Assembly: GCA_002415085.1 (NCBI GenBank)
Contig: DIBV01000011.1
Span: 1-64,000 of the forward strand
Source of the DNA: Arsukibacterium sp. UBA5043
Lineage (GTDB): Bacteria > Pseudomonadota > Gammaproteobacteria > Enterobacterales > Alteromonadaceae
DNA: 64,000 nucleotides
Reading direction: 5' to 3'
The stretch's first letter is position 1. Every line of letters starts with the position of its first letter. Below the pieces are notes generated by a model that saw nothing but the letters and a program-made list of their open reading frames with translations, did not search any database and was not told the DNA's origin. The position numbers and the translations under genes are program-made. Of the stretch, positions 42,887 to 52,384 are shown piece after piece.

Positions 42887-45800
42887 TTAACTTTTGAAAT
42901 AGCTGCGCAACGAACTGCCGCTGCTGAACACACTGAGCATACTGCCAAGCACCCCGGCAATGGATGCCGCTACGATATGCAGTGACTGCCCTGATGTCAG
43001 GGCAATACCACCGACAATCACCACCACCAGCGCCGCGAAACTCAGCCGGTAATTTTTCCATACGCCGGCTTCGCCTACTTTTACCAGTTGGCGCAAGGTT
43101 TCTGACGGTTCGGCATTCAACACAAATTGCCTAAAGCTGCGATTAACCAGGGTCAGTTTGCCGCGGCTTACCCGCAGCAAGCCGTTAATAGCCAAATGTT
43201 CAATCATCAGGCAATTGAGCGGGTTAAGCTGGTGGCCATTGGCCAGATTAAACAGGGCCAGTTTTTCTTCGTTACTGCAATTTTCCCACTTATACCGATA
43301 TAACGCATCGGCGTGGTTCAGGATAAAATTTAACGTCGCCCATTGTCGGGTTGTCAGGCCATCACTGCCGCGCCAAAGCCCTGATCGCAACGCTGTATCG
43401 GTGTTGTTTAGCTGCTCTGCTGTGGCGGGCAGCGGGCCTAGTAACGGGTAAGCCGCTATTTCCTGCTGTAACATTTGGGCATCTAATGGCTCTGCCAGGG
43501 TTGCCGGCATATGTACATTGAAGTTGAGCAAACACTCTGACCAGGCCAGATATTCAGATTGCTCCAGCGCGCTATCACCAGCAGCCACCAACTCATCTTT
43601 AATTGTCAGCCGCTGCAAACTGTTAAACCCCATCACCAGGGTAAACTGACTGAGCTCGCCCAGTAAGGTCAGAGCCTTAAGCTCAGTAACCAGGGCCAGT
43701 AACAGCTGGCGTCGCCGCGGACCATTCAGCCCTGTGTCTATCTGGCTCAGGGTAACCTGCATCGGCTGGTCTGCGTCGCTCTGGTGCAGCATTATCGACA
43801 CATTATGTAATTGCAACTCGTCGTTAAACTGCTGCAAGGTAGCGCTGCGCCGGTAAAGCTGTTCAAAACCCGGTAGCAACGCGTTGCTAGTGTCGGCCAG
43901 CTGCACTTGTTTTAGCAGCATCAGTAAATTAACCCCGGCCGGTGGGCAAGCCGTCAACTGTAACTGCAGCCCCGCCACCAGCCGCTTAGCAGGTGCCAGT
44001 TGCGTGTTAGTGCTCAACTGATAAATATGCCTTAAAAAATCACTGTCATAACCCAGTCGCAGCCATAATACCCGACGCACATAAAGCTGCCACAGCACTA
44101 AAAATAACAACAAAGGCAATAAAAACTGCAAACTTACCACTAACAACTGGGCCAGTGTTTGCGGGCTGTTGCTGGTATCATGCAGTTTTTGCATGGCACC
44201 ATTACCATCGTTATGTTTGGTCTCTGGCGCACGGTTGAGCGCCTCACTACTCATTTCAAATGGCTCTACCCGCACCAAAAAGGTTTTTATCCACTGCCAC
44301 AAATATGTATTGCCAATAATAGTACTGAGTTTAGGGTAATCATCTGGCAGGCCGCTACTGCTAACCGCCGCACAGCGCTTCTGATAGCTCGCCACAGACC
44401 AGCTAACAGGCAGCAATTGTGTTGGCTGCAAACGTTGTTCCGTAATGGAATTAGGAAAACGGTTTATCGCAAACTCATGCAGTTCTGCCCGCTCGCGGTT
44501 GAACTCAATGCATTGCATTTTGGCATAGTGTGCCTGCAACGCCTGTTGTGGAACCTTACTGATATAAGACAAATAACTGAAAGGTAGCAAACTGATTAAG
44601 GCGACACTGCCGGCAATCATCAGTTTGGCAGCAGGTTTGATCACCGGAGCCTGTGGTTTGCGCTGACGTAAAAACAGGCTGACACAACCAATAATCAGCA
44701 CAAACAATACCGCGTTTAGCCACGGCAATAACGGACTGAACTGAGTAGACGGAATAGTAAGTTGCAGTGCGGTACGCAGCGCAAAAAAACCATAAACCAG
44801 GCCCCAGACCAGCGACACCAGCAGCAACAGGCGCCGGCTGTCAAAACCAAGAGGGATCCCCAGCCGGTTTTTTACCAGCTTGCTGTTAATCAGTCGTCGC
44901 AGCAGCTGCAATACCGAGATCAGCAACAAAAAGAATACGATCATACTGACGCTGAAAATCAGAAACTGATTGCTCATAATCGCATCGACATGGTCTTGCG
45001 GATAAAACACTACCAACGCCCACTCATCCACCGGCGAGCCGGCCAGAATAAAATTACCCGGCTGTCCATGATAAAAGCCGGCCAGGCCGGTTCTGACAGT
45101 ACTGCCGGTTGGCTCACCGGATCTGATTGTCTGACTAAGCAGATTATTTTCACTACCAATATAGTAAATATTCTCAACAAAAGTGCGGCTGTTATCATTG
45201 TGATACAACACTTTACCGGTTCGACGCTCCACCACCATAAACTGCAGGCCGTTAGCAGGAGGCGGCGCCAGGCTCACCGACGGAAACACGACATCGGCTA
45301 CCAGCACAAAACCGGCATCACCGCTCCCGCCGTCGCGTTGCTCCGCTGTTAATGGCATCGCGATGGTGCTACCGCGAGTGCCGTTATTAACATTAAGCAA
45401 GCGCTGAATGTAAACATTCTCAAAACCCTGATCTTGCAGCGTCAGCTGCCAGCCATTACCATTGCGCACCCGTTTAAAATAATCCCGATGTGATAAATCA
45501 TACACCTTAGGTGCGGCATTATTTTCCAGAAAATAAATTGACGGGAAACGGGAGCGGCCAGCTGCATCCAACATGCTTACCGATAACAACTTACCAGGCG
45601 GCTTTGCACTGTGCTGACGATAGTAAGTTTGCATGGTGCACTCTGCATCCGCCACTACCTGCATTTGCTGCGGATAAAAATCAAACGCCAGCTCTGTCTG
45701 CGGACAGGGCGCAAATAATTGCTGATAATTAATTTGATTTAGCGTGGCCGCCCCCGGCAAAAAACGGGTATCAATTAATCCTCCTTGCCAGTGCTGCTGA

Positions 45801-46939
45801 TAATAGTTGCTATAGCTTTGCAGCTGGGTAAATACGGCAAGAATATCAGCCGTTAAATCAGCCCGGATTTGTTCAATATAATTTTGTGCCTGCTGGTGCC
45901 GGCTTTGCTGCCATACGGTCACGGTCATGTAACTGAAAATAAGCGCCAGCAATACCGAAAAAAATCCATAGGCCACCAGATAGCAAAAGCTGGCATACAG
46001 CCGGTTTACCGACTGATTTTTCGGCTGCAAATACATCCGTAGTACCGACCAGACAAAGGTTAAACTCACCAAAGTGGCAAATAGCAGAGGTATATTCCAG
46101 TAGCCACTGCCCTGCTCTGCCAGCTGTTGCTGTGGCAGCAGGCCTACCAGATACAACTGTGATACCGCCTGTTCGTCTGCGTTATTGTTTATTGCGACCA
46201 GCCCGGCGGCCAGTCGCATTGGATAAATAAACAGCCGGTAGTCACCATAAGACAACTTCATATCCAGGTGCACACTGTAACTGGGCAGTCGCGGCTCTGG
46301 TGGCGGGCTACTGTCGGTTACTTCACTGAAAAAGTCATTGTACTGCTGCTTACTTAACGCTTCGGTTACGCTGGTTAAATTAACAAAAGAAATGGTCGTT
46401 TCGCCACCGGTACTGGCCAGTACCTGGCTGTCTTCAGTGACAAATAACAACTGACTGAAACCCCGTTCTGGTTCAGGTAAAAAGTCGGCATGCTGAATTT
46501 CCGCCTCAAGGTAATTCACGGTGTCATTGTCATTCTGCTGATACCAGCGCAGCTGCACTTTATCCTGGGTTAGCCAGTAGCGATTGCGGTAGCTTAGGCA
46601 AGGCCCGGTATTGCCGGTCTCCTGCGCCTGCGGGCATTCTTTGGGCAACTGTTGGCGGTGGGTTACTTTATAACTTGGAAATAACGCCCTGATAGCGGTT
46701 TCGCTTTCCTGATAATCATACAAACTTTGCAGTTTAATCAGATTTTCAGTAAAGGTATTACTGGCTTCCGCCAATACCCTGAAATAATCCTGATTTATTA
46801 CACTACTGCGGGCCTGAGCGTAGCGGTAGTAACCGAACACCATCAACGCCAGTAACGCCGCCATCAGCATAAGCAACCCGGCAATCCGTTTCGGGCCGGC
46901 TCTGCTCTTGCGTTGTTCTGGCGCGGGGTTGTTGCTCAT
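42887..46939 (-). CDS. Giant membrane protein with dCache-like sensor and unknown output
   Basis: A 1350-residue protein with several membrane helices. The first helix (GLLMLMAALLALMVFGYY) is followed by a large periplasmic part; a second unit has a helix (VLLALIFSYMTVTV) and a dCache-like domain (HRDYFKRVRNG, IYYIGSENNLLSQTIRSGE, EWALVVFYPQDHVD). More helices follow (YGFFALRTALQL, VLFVLIIGCVSLFL), then a cytosolic part, KWENCSNEEKLALFNLANG, resembling a C-terminal winged-helix/STAND-associated domain. There is no GGDEF, EAL, kinase or methyl-accepting signature. Start ATG 46939 follows AGGCGAG; an upstream frame to 47011 is open. It opposes the pxp cluster. Confidence 0.7.
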   Translation of the reverse strand: MSNNPAPEQRKSRAGPKRIAGLLMLMAALLALMVFGYYRYAQARSSVINQDYFRVLAEASNTFTENLIKLQSLYDYQESETAIRALFPSYKVTHRQQLPKECPQAQETGNTGPCLSYRNRYWLTQDKVQLRWYQQNDNDTVNYLEAEIQHADFLPEPERGFSQLLFVTEDSQVLASTGGETTISFVNLTSVTEALSKQQYNDFFSEVTDSSPPPEPRLPSYSVHLDMKLSYGDYRLFIYPMRLAAGLVAINNNADEQAVSQLYLVGLLPQQQLAEQGSGYWNIPLLFATLVSLTFVWSVLRMYLQPKNQSVNRLYASFCYLVAYGFFSVLLALIFSYMTVTVWQQSRHQQAQNYIEQIRADLTADILAVFTQLQSYSNYYQQHWQGGLIDTRFLPGAATLNQINYQQLFAPCPQTELAFDFYPQQMQVVADAECTMQTYYRQHSAKPPGKLLSVSMLDAAGRSRFPSIYFLENNAAPKVYDLSHRDYFKRVRNGNGWQLTLQDQGFENVYIQRLLNVNNGTRGSTIAMPLTAEQRDGGSGDAGFVLVADVVFPSVSLAPPPANGLQFMVVERRTGKVLYHNDNSRTFVENIYYIGSENNLLSQTIRSGEPTGSTVRTGLAGFYHGQPGNFILAGSPVDEWALVVFYPQDHVDAIMSNQFLIFSVSMIVFFLLLISVLQLLRRLINSKLVKNRLGIPLGFDSRRLLLLVSLVWGLVYGFFALRTALQLTIPSTQFSPLLPWLNAVLFVLIIGCVSLFLRQRKPQAPVIKPAAKLMIAGSVALISLLPFSYLSYISKVPQQALQAHYAKMQCIEFNRERAELHEFAINRFPNSITEQRLQPTQLLPVSWSVASYQKRCAAVSSSGLPDDYPKLSTIIGNTYLWQWIKTFLVRVEPFEMSSEALNRAPETKHNDGNGAMQKLHDTSNSPQTLAQLLVVSLQFLLPLLLFLVLWQLYVRRVLWLRLGYDSDFLRHIYQLSTNTQLAPAKRLVAGLQLQLTACPPAGVNLLMLLKQVQLADTSNALLPGFEQLYRRSATLQQFNDELQLHNVSIMLHQSDADQPMQVTLSQIDTGLNGPRRRQLLLALVTELKALTLLGELSQFTLVMGFNSLQRLTIKDELVAAGDSALEQSEYLAWSECLLNFNVHMPATLAEPLDAQMLQQEIAAYPLLGPLPATAEQLNNTDTALRSGLWRGSDGLTTRQWATLNFILNHADALYRYKWENCSNEEKLALFNLANGHQLNPLNCLMIEHLAINGLLRVSRGKLTLVNRSFRQFVLNAEPSETLRQLVKVGEAGVWKNYRLSFAALVVVIVGGIALTSGQSLHIVAASIAGVLGSMLSVFSSGSSLRSYFKS

Positions 46940-47107
46940 GTTGCTCGCCTGAATATTAACAATTAAGTAATAACGCAATCTCGGCAAATTGCAAACCGGC
47001 AGCCCAGCCAACCCGGTTCAGCTTGATCTATTGTGACAACACTTGCTTATTGGTCGCACAACATGAATAATTTATTCCTCAGCAGCACTAAGGACCCCGG
47101 AGGCAGC

Positions 47108-47842
47108 ATGCTACTCAATTGCGATTTAGGCGAAAGCTTCGGCAGCTGGAACATGGGCCTCGATAATCAGGTTATGCCCTATATCGATCAGGCGAATATT
47201 GCCTGTGGTTTTCATGCCGGCGATCCGGATGTCATGCAGCGCACCCTGCAACTGGCTAAACAACATGGCGTGACCATTGGCGCGCACCCGGCCTATCCTG
47301 ATCTGAATGGTTTTGGCCGGCGCAGCATGCAGTGCTCGCACAATGAAATTATCAACCTGATGCATTATCAAATTTCGGCTCTGGACGGCCTGGCGCAGTG
47401 TCAGGGGCTGCAACTGAGCTATGTAAAGCCGCACGGCGCGCTATATAACGATATGATGAGCAAACCAGCAGTATGGCAGGCGGTAGTGCAGGCCATTGCC
47501 AGCTACCATAAACCGTTAAAGCTGATGCTGCTGGCCGACAACAACCGCCATACTTATCAGCAGCACGCTGCTGAGCTTAAAGTGGAGTTGTTGTTTGAAG
47601 CTTTTGCCGATCGCCGTTATACCGACGAGGGCAAGCTCACGCCACGCAACCAGAGCGGTGCCGTGTTGCATGATGCAGAAGTATTGACCCAGGTTACAGA
47701 ATTACTCAACGATGGCAGCGTTACCACCGCCACAGGCCAGCGGCTGGCGCTGCAAGCAGATACCCTCTGCGTGCATGGTGACAACCCGGCAGCGGTCGCG
47801 CAGGTCGCGCAAATCCGGCAATTGCTGCAAGCCGGTCTGTGA
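47108..47842 (+). CDS. pxpA: 5-oxoprolinase subunit A (PxpA, LamB/YcsF family)
   Basis: PxpA with PxpB and PxpC hydrolyses 5-oxoproline to glutamate using ATP. The 244 residues match LamB/YcsF: LLNCDLGESFGSW, IDQANIACGFHAGDP, GVTIGAHPAYPDL and VKPHGALYND. ATG 47108 follows GGAGG (47099-47103) by 4 bases. It leads a tightly packed pxpABC-DUF4392 unit on the plus strand. Confidence 0.95.
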   Translation: MLLNCDLGESFGSWNMGLDNQVMPYIDQANIACGFHAGDPDVMQRTLQLAKQHGVTIGAHPAYPDLNGFGRRSMQCSHNEIINLMHYQISALDGLAQCQGLQLSYVKPHGALYNDMMSKPAVWQAVVQAIASYHKPLKLMLLADNNRHTYQQHAAELKVELLFEAFADRRYTDEGKLTPRNQSGAVLHDAEVLTQVTELLNDGSVTTATGQRLALQADTLCVHGDNPAAVAQVAQIRQLLQAGL

Positions 47843-47844
47843 GC

Positions 47845-48567
47845 ATGCCGCTATATCGCCTTACTCTTGCCAGCGAAAACGCGGTTATGGTGTATTTTGA
47901 GCAGAAAATGGCTGCTGAGATTGCCGGGTTAGTGCAGCAAGCCATACCACTTATTCGCCAGGCACTGGCCAATCATTTGGTAGAACTGCTCCCCTCTTAT
48001 GCTTCGCTGCTGGTGGTATTTAACCCTTTCAGTTGTGATCATTTCACCCTTAATACCCTGCTTAACGGCGCGTTAGCCAAGCTTCACATTGGGCAAGCTA
48101 CAGCTGGCCGGCGCATTGAACTACCGGTGTATTACAGCGAACAAAGCGGCCCCGACTTAGCGCTGATTGCTAAAACCAAGCAACTGACAATTAATGAAGT
48201 AATACAATTGCATCAGCAGCAGGTATACCGGGTGTATGCCATCGGCTTTGCCCCCGGTTTTGCTTATCTTGGCGAAGTGGCCGAACAACTGACGATGCCA
48301 CGTCTTGCTACGCCAAGGGCCAACGTACCGCGCGGCGCAGTAGCCATTGCCGATCGGCAAACAGCAGTGTACCCGGCAGTATCTCCCGGAGGCTGGAATA
48401 TCATTGGCCTGTGCCCCACCCCAATGTTTCAGCCGGATAACGAACCGGCCATGCCCGTGGCGGTAGGTGATGAAGTGCAATTTGTCGCGATCAGTAAAAG
48501 CGAGTTTATTAAGCTCGGCGGCCAGTTAGATAAACCATTGCTTCAGCAGTCAGGTGAAAAACCATGA
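47845..48567 (+). CDS. pxpB: 5-oxoprolinase subunit B (PxpB, KipI-like)
   Basis: PxpB is the KipI-like subunit that, with PxpC, activates 5-oxoproline for hydrolysis. The 240 residues show ENAVMVYFEQKMAAEI and VYRVYAIGFAPGFAYLGEV, the family signature loop, then PRANVPRGAVAIADRQ and VSPGGWNIIG. ATG 47845 is close to the pxpA stop; a GTG at 47839 gives two residues more and overlaps by GTGA. Its stop is part of ATGA with pxpC. Confidence 0.95.
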   Translation: MPLYRLTLASENAVMVYFEQKMAAEIAGLVQQAIPLIRQALANHLVELLPSYASLLVVFNPFSCDHFTLNTLLNGALAKLHIGQATAGRRIELPVYYSEQSGPDLALIAKTKQLTINEVIQLHQQQVYRVYAIGFAPGFAYLGEVAEQLTMPRLATPRANVPRGAVAIADRQTAVYPAVSPGGWNIIGLCPTPMFQPDNEPAMPVAVGDEVQFVAISKSEFIKLGGQLDKPLLQQSGEKP

Positions 48568-49595
48568 GCTATTTTGAGGTGATTAACCCCGGCGTGCTTA
48601 GTCTTATTCAGGATCAGGGCCGCTTTGGCCAGGGCGCACTGGGCTTAACCAATGGCGGCCCGCTCGACGCCGGCTCGGCCCGCTGGGCCAATGCCTTAGT
48701 TGGCAATGCCCTGAATGCCAGCCTCATTGAATGCAGCATTGGTGGCCTGCAACTTAAAGCCCGCTGCGCTACGACTATTTGTGTAACCGGTGCCAGCCTT
48801 AGCCTGACCATAAATGGTCAGGAAAAGGCAATGTGGCATAGCCATAGTATCCAGGCAGGCGCTACCATCGAACTTGGTATGGCAAACCAGGGGCTGCGTG
48901 CATATTTAGCAGTAGCCGGAGGCTTAAAAATTACGGCACATTTTGGCAGTAGTGCCACAGTAATGCGCGAGGGCATTGGCGGCCTTTACCAAAACGGTGC
49001 CAAGCTGCAACCCGGTGATAAACTGCCGATGCTCGCCAGTGCCCCCTTGCCACTGCGCCGGTTAACGCCGGCGCAGCAGCCCGGCTTTAATTTCAACCAC
49101 AGCGATAACCGCGATGTCTGTTCCAACAATGTTAGGCACGGCCTTAGCCTGCGGATAGTTGAAGGCTATCAGCACCAGTTATTCAGTAACGTTGCGCGCC
49201 AGCGCTTTTACCTTAACCACTACACCGTGACACCCAAAGCCGATCGGATGGGCGTAAAGCTTAGCGGCCCGGCTATTAGTTGCACCAGTCAAAGCCTGTT
49301 ATCTGAAGGTATTTGCTATGGCGCGGTGCAAATACCGCCCGACGGTCAGCCAATCGTGCTGCTAAATGACCGTCAGACCCTGGGCGGTTATCCAAAAATA
49401 GGTAGTGTACTGTCGCTCGATTGCTGGCAACTGGCCCAGGCACCGGCCGGTACCGTGCTGAGGTTTGAACAAATTGACCCACAGCAGGCTCATAATGCGC
49501 TGTTACTGGCCCAGGCCCGGTTTCAACGGCTGCTAGCAGAGGTAAACATCATAGCCCCAAATAGCCGCACTGGAGCAAACAATGACAACAGCTGA
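48564..49595 (+). CDS. pxpC: 5-oxoprolinase subunit C (PxpC, KipA-like)
   Basis: PxpC carries the other half of the 5-oxoproline active site. The 343 residues match KipA/biotin-dependent carboxylase-like proteins: INPGVLSLIQDQGRFG, SLTINGQEKAMWH, MREGIGGLYQNG and DRMGVKLSGPAI. The start overlaps the pxpB stop by 4 bases (ATGA), implying stoichiometric translation. It overlaps the next gene by 14 bases. Confidence 0.95.
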   Translation: MSYFEVINPGVLSLIQDQGRFGQGALGLTNGGPLDAGSARWANALVGNALNASLIECSIGGLQLKARCATTICVTGASLSLTINGQEKAMWHSHSIQAGATIELGMANQGLRAYLAVAGGLKITAHFGSSATVMREGIGGLYQNGAKLQPGDKLPMLASAPLPLRRLTPAQQPGFNFNHSDNRDVCSNNVRHGLSLRIVEGYQHQLFSNVARQRFYLNHYTVTPKADRMGVKLSGPAISCTSQSLLSEGICYGAVQIPPDGQPIVLLNDRQTLGGYPKIGSVLSLDCWQLAQAPAGTVLRFEQIDPQQAHNALLLAQARFQRLLAEVNIIAPNSRTGANNDNS

Positions 49596-50454
49596 TTTGC
49601 TGCAGGTTAGCCGGCTGATAGAACAACAGCTGGTGAAGCGCAACCTGCGCGGCATGCAATTGCTGCAACAACAGCTGCGCCCGGGCTATATTCTGCGCGC
49701 CGCAAGGCTAATTAACCAATGCCGGGGCACGGTATTAATTGGCACCGGTTTTCCGGTACTGGATACCTTTGAAACCGACGGCCCGGTTGGCGCTATTGCC
49801 TTGTATCAGCTGTTAGAGCAACTTGGCGCCAGGCCAATGCTGGTAAGTGGCAATCCGCTCTGTGCGGTGCTTTCCAGTCGTTACCGTACTTATCAAATCA
49901 GCGTAAACCAGCAGCAAAACCTGCCGGTTATTGCCAGCCAGGCGCTGACCGAACTGCAACCACAACTGGTTATTTCTATCGAAAGACCCGGCTTTACTGC
50001 TACTGCCCGCTACGCCAATATGCGCGGCGAGGATATTACCGAGCGCTGCGCCAGTTTCGACCACTTTTTAAATCTGGCCCGCTGCCCGACTATTGGCATT
50101 GGTGATGGCGGCAATGAAATAGGTATGGGCAATATGGCCGCATTCTTAGATCAGCTAAATATTACCCCGGCCGTCACCGAATGCGACGAACTGGTGGTAG
50201 CCGACGTGTCTAACTGGGCCACCTGGGGTATTATCGCTATGGTGTCAGTGTTGCAGGGCCGTGATTTACTAACCAGCGCAAACCCACTGCAGATCCTTAA
50301 GTTTTTATCGGCCCACGGCAGTGTCGATGGCGTTACCCGGTTAAATACTTTGACAGAAGATGGTTTGCCCCACACCGAGGGAGAACAGCTAATTACTGAA
50401 TTGCGTGATCTGGTGCAAAAACTAAATCGAGTTGCCCACGCCAACGCGCCGTAA
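49582..50454 (+). CDS. D-glutamate cyclase C-domain-type protein (DUF4392)
   Basis: The 290 residues match DUF4392 (GLUCM-like C-domain), which is the C-terminal half of human DGLUCY. Segments: INQCRGTVLIGTGFPV, TFETDGPVGAIALYQLLEQLG, SIERPGFTATARYANMRGED, TIGIGDGGNEIGMGNMAA and VADVSNWATWGI. In DGLUCY the two domains together convert D-glutamate to 5-oxo-D-proline. Here the partner domain (42065-42850) is a separate gene about 6.7 kb upstream. The start overlaps pxpC by 14 bases, so it is translated with the oxoprolinase. Confidence 0.9.
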   Translation: MTTADLLQVSRLIEQQLVKRNLRGMQLLQQQLRPGYILRAARLINQCRGTVLIGTGFPVLDTFETDGPVGAIALYQLLEQLGARPMLVSGNPLCAVLSSRYRTYQISVNQQQNLPVIASQALTELQPQLVISIERPGFTATARYANMRGEDITERCASFDHFLNLARCPTIGIGDGGNEIGMGNMAAFLDQLNITPAVTECDELVVADVSNWATWGIIAMVSVLQGRDLLTSANPLQILKFLSAHGSVDGVTRLNTLTEDGLPHTEGEQLITELRDLVQKLNRVAHANAP

Positions 50455-50501
50455 ATACATCCCTGTAGGCTCGTTTCCGCCCGTCCAGGGCTTCAACGGT
50501 T
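50447..50501 (+). repeat. Dispersed repeat, short form
   Basis: CGCCGTAAATACATCCCTGT at the start and GCCCGTCCAGGGCTTCAACG at the end match the repeat at 57985-58106, without its central insert. It contains the DUF4392 stop codon, so the repeat fused with the end of the gene. CCCTG/CAGGG pair as an inverted arm, giving a hairpin. Confidence 0.7.
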
Positions 50502-50575
50502 GGCTGAGGGCAAATCGATTCGTTTTCAATAGTTTGTATCAGGTTCAGCACAACCGTTTTTAAAGTGAGAACAGC

Positions 50576-51442
50576 ATGAGCATAGTGTATTTAAATGGTG
50601 ATTTTATCCCGGCCGCAGAGGCAAAAATCTCGCCAATGGATCGCGGTTTTTTATTTGGCGACGGCATTTACGAAGTTATTCCCAGCTACGGTGGCCGCTT
50701 TGTTGGCTTTAAGCCGCATATTGCCCGTATGCAGGATGGCCTTAGCCAGCTGTCGATAGATCCGACGCTTAGCCTCGCCGACTGGCAGCGTATTTGTCAG
50801 CGCCTGCTAAGCGAGAATCAGCAAATCAATGGCGATAATCAGGCGGTGTATATTCAGGTTAGCCGCGGCACCGACAGCAAACGCAACCATGCGTTTCCGG
50901 CCAATATTAAAGCCACGGTGTTTGCCTATGCGTTTGCCATTGCGCCAGAGCCCATCGCCGATAAAAGCAAAGCCACTACTTTTAATGTGGTAACCGGCCA
51001 GGACTTACGCTGGCAGCGCTGCCATATAAAATCCACCTCATTGCTGGGTAATGTGTTGCACTACCAGCAAGGCTACGCCAGCGGCGCCCAGGAAATACTG
51101 CTGTTTGACAAAGATGGCAACTTAACCGAAGGCGCGGCAGTAAATGTGTTTGTTATAAAAGACGGCGTTATCGCCACCCCGCCGCTAACCACTAAATTAC
51201 TGCCCGGTATCACCCGCTTATTGCTGTTAAATATTCTGCGCAAACACAGCAGCGTCAAAGTAGAAGAGCGCGATATTTCTGAGCAGGAAGTATTCGCCGC
51301 CGACGAAATCTGGCTAACCAGCTCCAGCAAGGAAATAGCGCCAGTACTAAAAGTCAATGAACACACGGTAGGCACCGGCGAAGTCGGCGATATCTGGCTG
51401 GCGGCACAACAGCTATTTAGCGCTCATAAGTATGATGAGTGA
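50576..51442 (+). CDS. dat: D-amino acid aminotransferase
   Basis: A fold type IV PLP transaminase, likely converting D-alanine plus 2-oxoglutarate to D-glutamate and pyruvate. The 288 residues show MSIVYLNGDFIPAAEAKISP, DRGFLFGDGIYEVI (family signature), FKPHIARMQDGL and the PLP lysine K148-equivalent in HIKSTSLLGNVL, then GNLTEGAAVNVFVI. Branched-chain or ADC lyase members have different residues around this loop. It lies 121 bases after the DUF4392 gene, so it may complete a D-glutamate pathway. Confidence 0.88.
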   Translation: MSIVYLNGDFIPAAEAKISPMDRGFLFGDGIYEVIPSYGGRFVGFKPHIARMQDGLSQLSIDPTLSLADWQRICQRLLSENQQINGDNQAVYIQVSRGTDSKRNHAFPANIKATVFAYAFAIAPEPIADKSKATTFNVVTGQDLRWQRCHIKSTSLLGNVLHYQQGYASGAQEILLFDKDGNLTEGAAVNVFVIKDGVIATPPLTTKLLPGITRLLLLNILRKHSSVKVEERDISEQEVFAADEIWLTSSSKEIAPVLKVNEHTVGTGEVGDIWLAAQQLFSAHKYDE

Positions 51443-51486
51443 ATTCCTACTACCCCATCTTTGTTAAAAGAGGAAACTCATCCGTC

Positions 51487-51503
51487 CCCCTTTAGCAAAG
51501 GGG
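51487..51503. repeat. Hairpin CCCCTTT-AAAGGGG
   Basis: CCCCTTT and AAAGGGG form a 7-base stem with AGC loop, 44 bases after dat. No T run follows on the plus strand. It may end the dat transcript or be a short dispersed hairpin. Confidence 0.5.
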
Positions 51504-51709
51504 AACCACAGGGGCATTGGCGTTGATATCAGGCCAGTTAATTGCGCCCTGTCCCTAATTTATTCACTTTACCGACTATACGTATGACGAGCGAGCAAAT
51601 TTACTGTGCTCTTTTGGGATTCGCAGCGGTCAAATCACAGGATCCTGCGATCAAAATCAGCCTGATTTCGCAAAACACTGATAAAAAACTTAAAAAATAA
51701 ATTTTATAA

Positions 51710-51745
51710 CTAATACCTTTGTACTATATGAATTTCTGGTATTAG
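51710..51745. promoter_or_regulatory. Inverted repeat in the pilA upstream region
   Basis: CTAATACC (51710-51717) and GGTATTAG (51738-51745) form a perfect 8-base inverted repeat with a 20-base spacer, about 146 bases before pilA. This could be a regulator binding site. Confidence 0.3.
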
Positions 51746-51890
51746 CGATCTAAAAGAACTATTTATCCAATAAAAATAATAATTTAGCTATTTTTCGTTT
51801 ATTTATTAACAATTAGCTTGCGCTGGCCTGAAAAATCACCAAAATAGACGTCAGCCCCCAAGGCTAATTGAATCCTCAGGAGATGTAAAA

Positions 51891-52331
51891 ATGAAACGTA
51901 CACAACAAGGTTTTACCTTAATTGAATTAATGATCGTTGTAGCGATTATCGGTATCTTGGCTGCTATTGCTATCCCACAATATAGCAATTATACCTCACG
52001 CGCTTATGCTTCAGGTGCTGCAGCTGAAATGGCATCTACCCGTTCAGCGATAGCAATGTGCCACCAAGAAACAGGTACATTTGCTGGTTGTAATGCTGGT
52101 GTTCGTGGGATCCCGACAATTGGTGTTACTAAGAATATCACTGCTGTTACATCTGTAACTGACGGTGTTATTACACTTACTACCGGTGCTACCGATACTT
52201 CAGGCACAGGCTTAACTATAGTAAATACTCCTACAGTAGCTGTTGGTGGTGCCAACATGGTTTGGACTAACACTGGTACAAGCTGCGATGCTACTCGTGG
52301 TTTCCGTTCTGGTGCAGGCGATTGCCCATAA
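51891..52331 (+). CDS. pilA: Type IV pilin PilA
   Basis: The major type IV pilin monomer. The prepilin has a 6-residue leader ending in G then [20 protein letters not shown], the methylated N-terminal helix, so PilD should cut after Gly. The body contains two Cys pairs ([12 protein letters not shown] and [15 protein letters not shown]) that can make disulfides; the 146-residue length is typical. CAGGAGATG lies 7 bases before the ATG. The AT-rich, Thr-rich body is usual for pilins, which vary by recombination. A terminator follows. Confidence 0.96.
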   Translation: MKRTQQGFTLIELMIVVAIIGILAAIAIPQYSNYTSRAYASGAAAEMASTRSAIAMCHQETGTFAGCNAGVRGIPTIGVTKNITAVTSVTDGVITLTTGATDTSGTGLTIVNTPTVAVGGANMVWTNTGTSCDATRGFRSGAGDCP

Positions 52332-52357
52332 TAATGGTAACCCAAGAATAGTTTGGA

Positions 52358-52384
52358 AAGGCCAGCTCATAAGCTGGCCTTTTT
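52358..52384 (+). terminator. Intrinsic terminator after pilA
   Basis: AAGGCCAGCT and AGCTGGCCTT make a perfect 10-base stem with loop CATA, followed by TTTT. It separates abundant pilA message from pilB. Confidence 0.9.

Larger units (their letters stand above)
51443..51890. other. Long intergenic region upstream of pilA
   Basis: No gene supported over these 448 bases. It holds a hairpin (51487-51503), an 8-bp inverted repeat (51710-51745) and an AT-rich promoter zone. pilA of many relatives has a sigma-54 promoter, but I could not place a convincing GG-N10-GC pair here. Confidence 0.4.

Noticed and set aside
44762-45352. 196-codon plus-strand frame rich in Gln and His opposite the giant membrane gene
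   Set aside because: It is the antisense of a Leu- and Gln-rich coding region; the composition follows from the real gene.
51820-51870. Sigma-54 promoter directly before pilA
   Set aside because: The TGGCC near 51833 has no GC at the required spacing.
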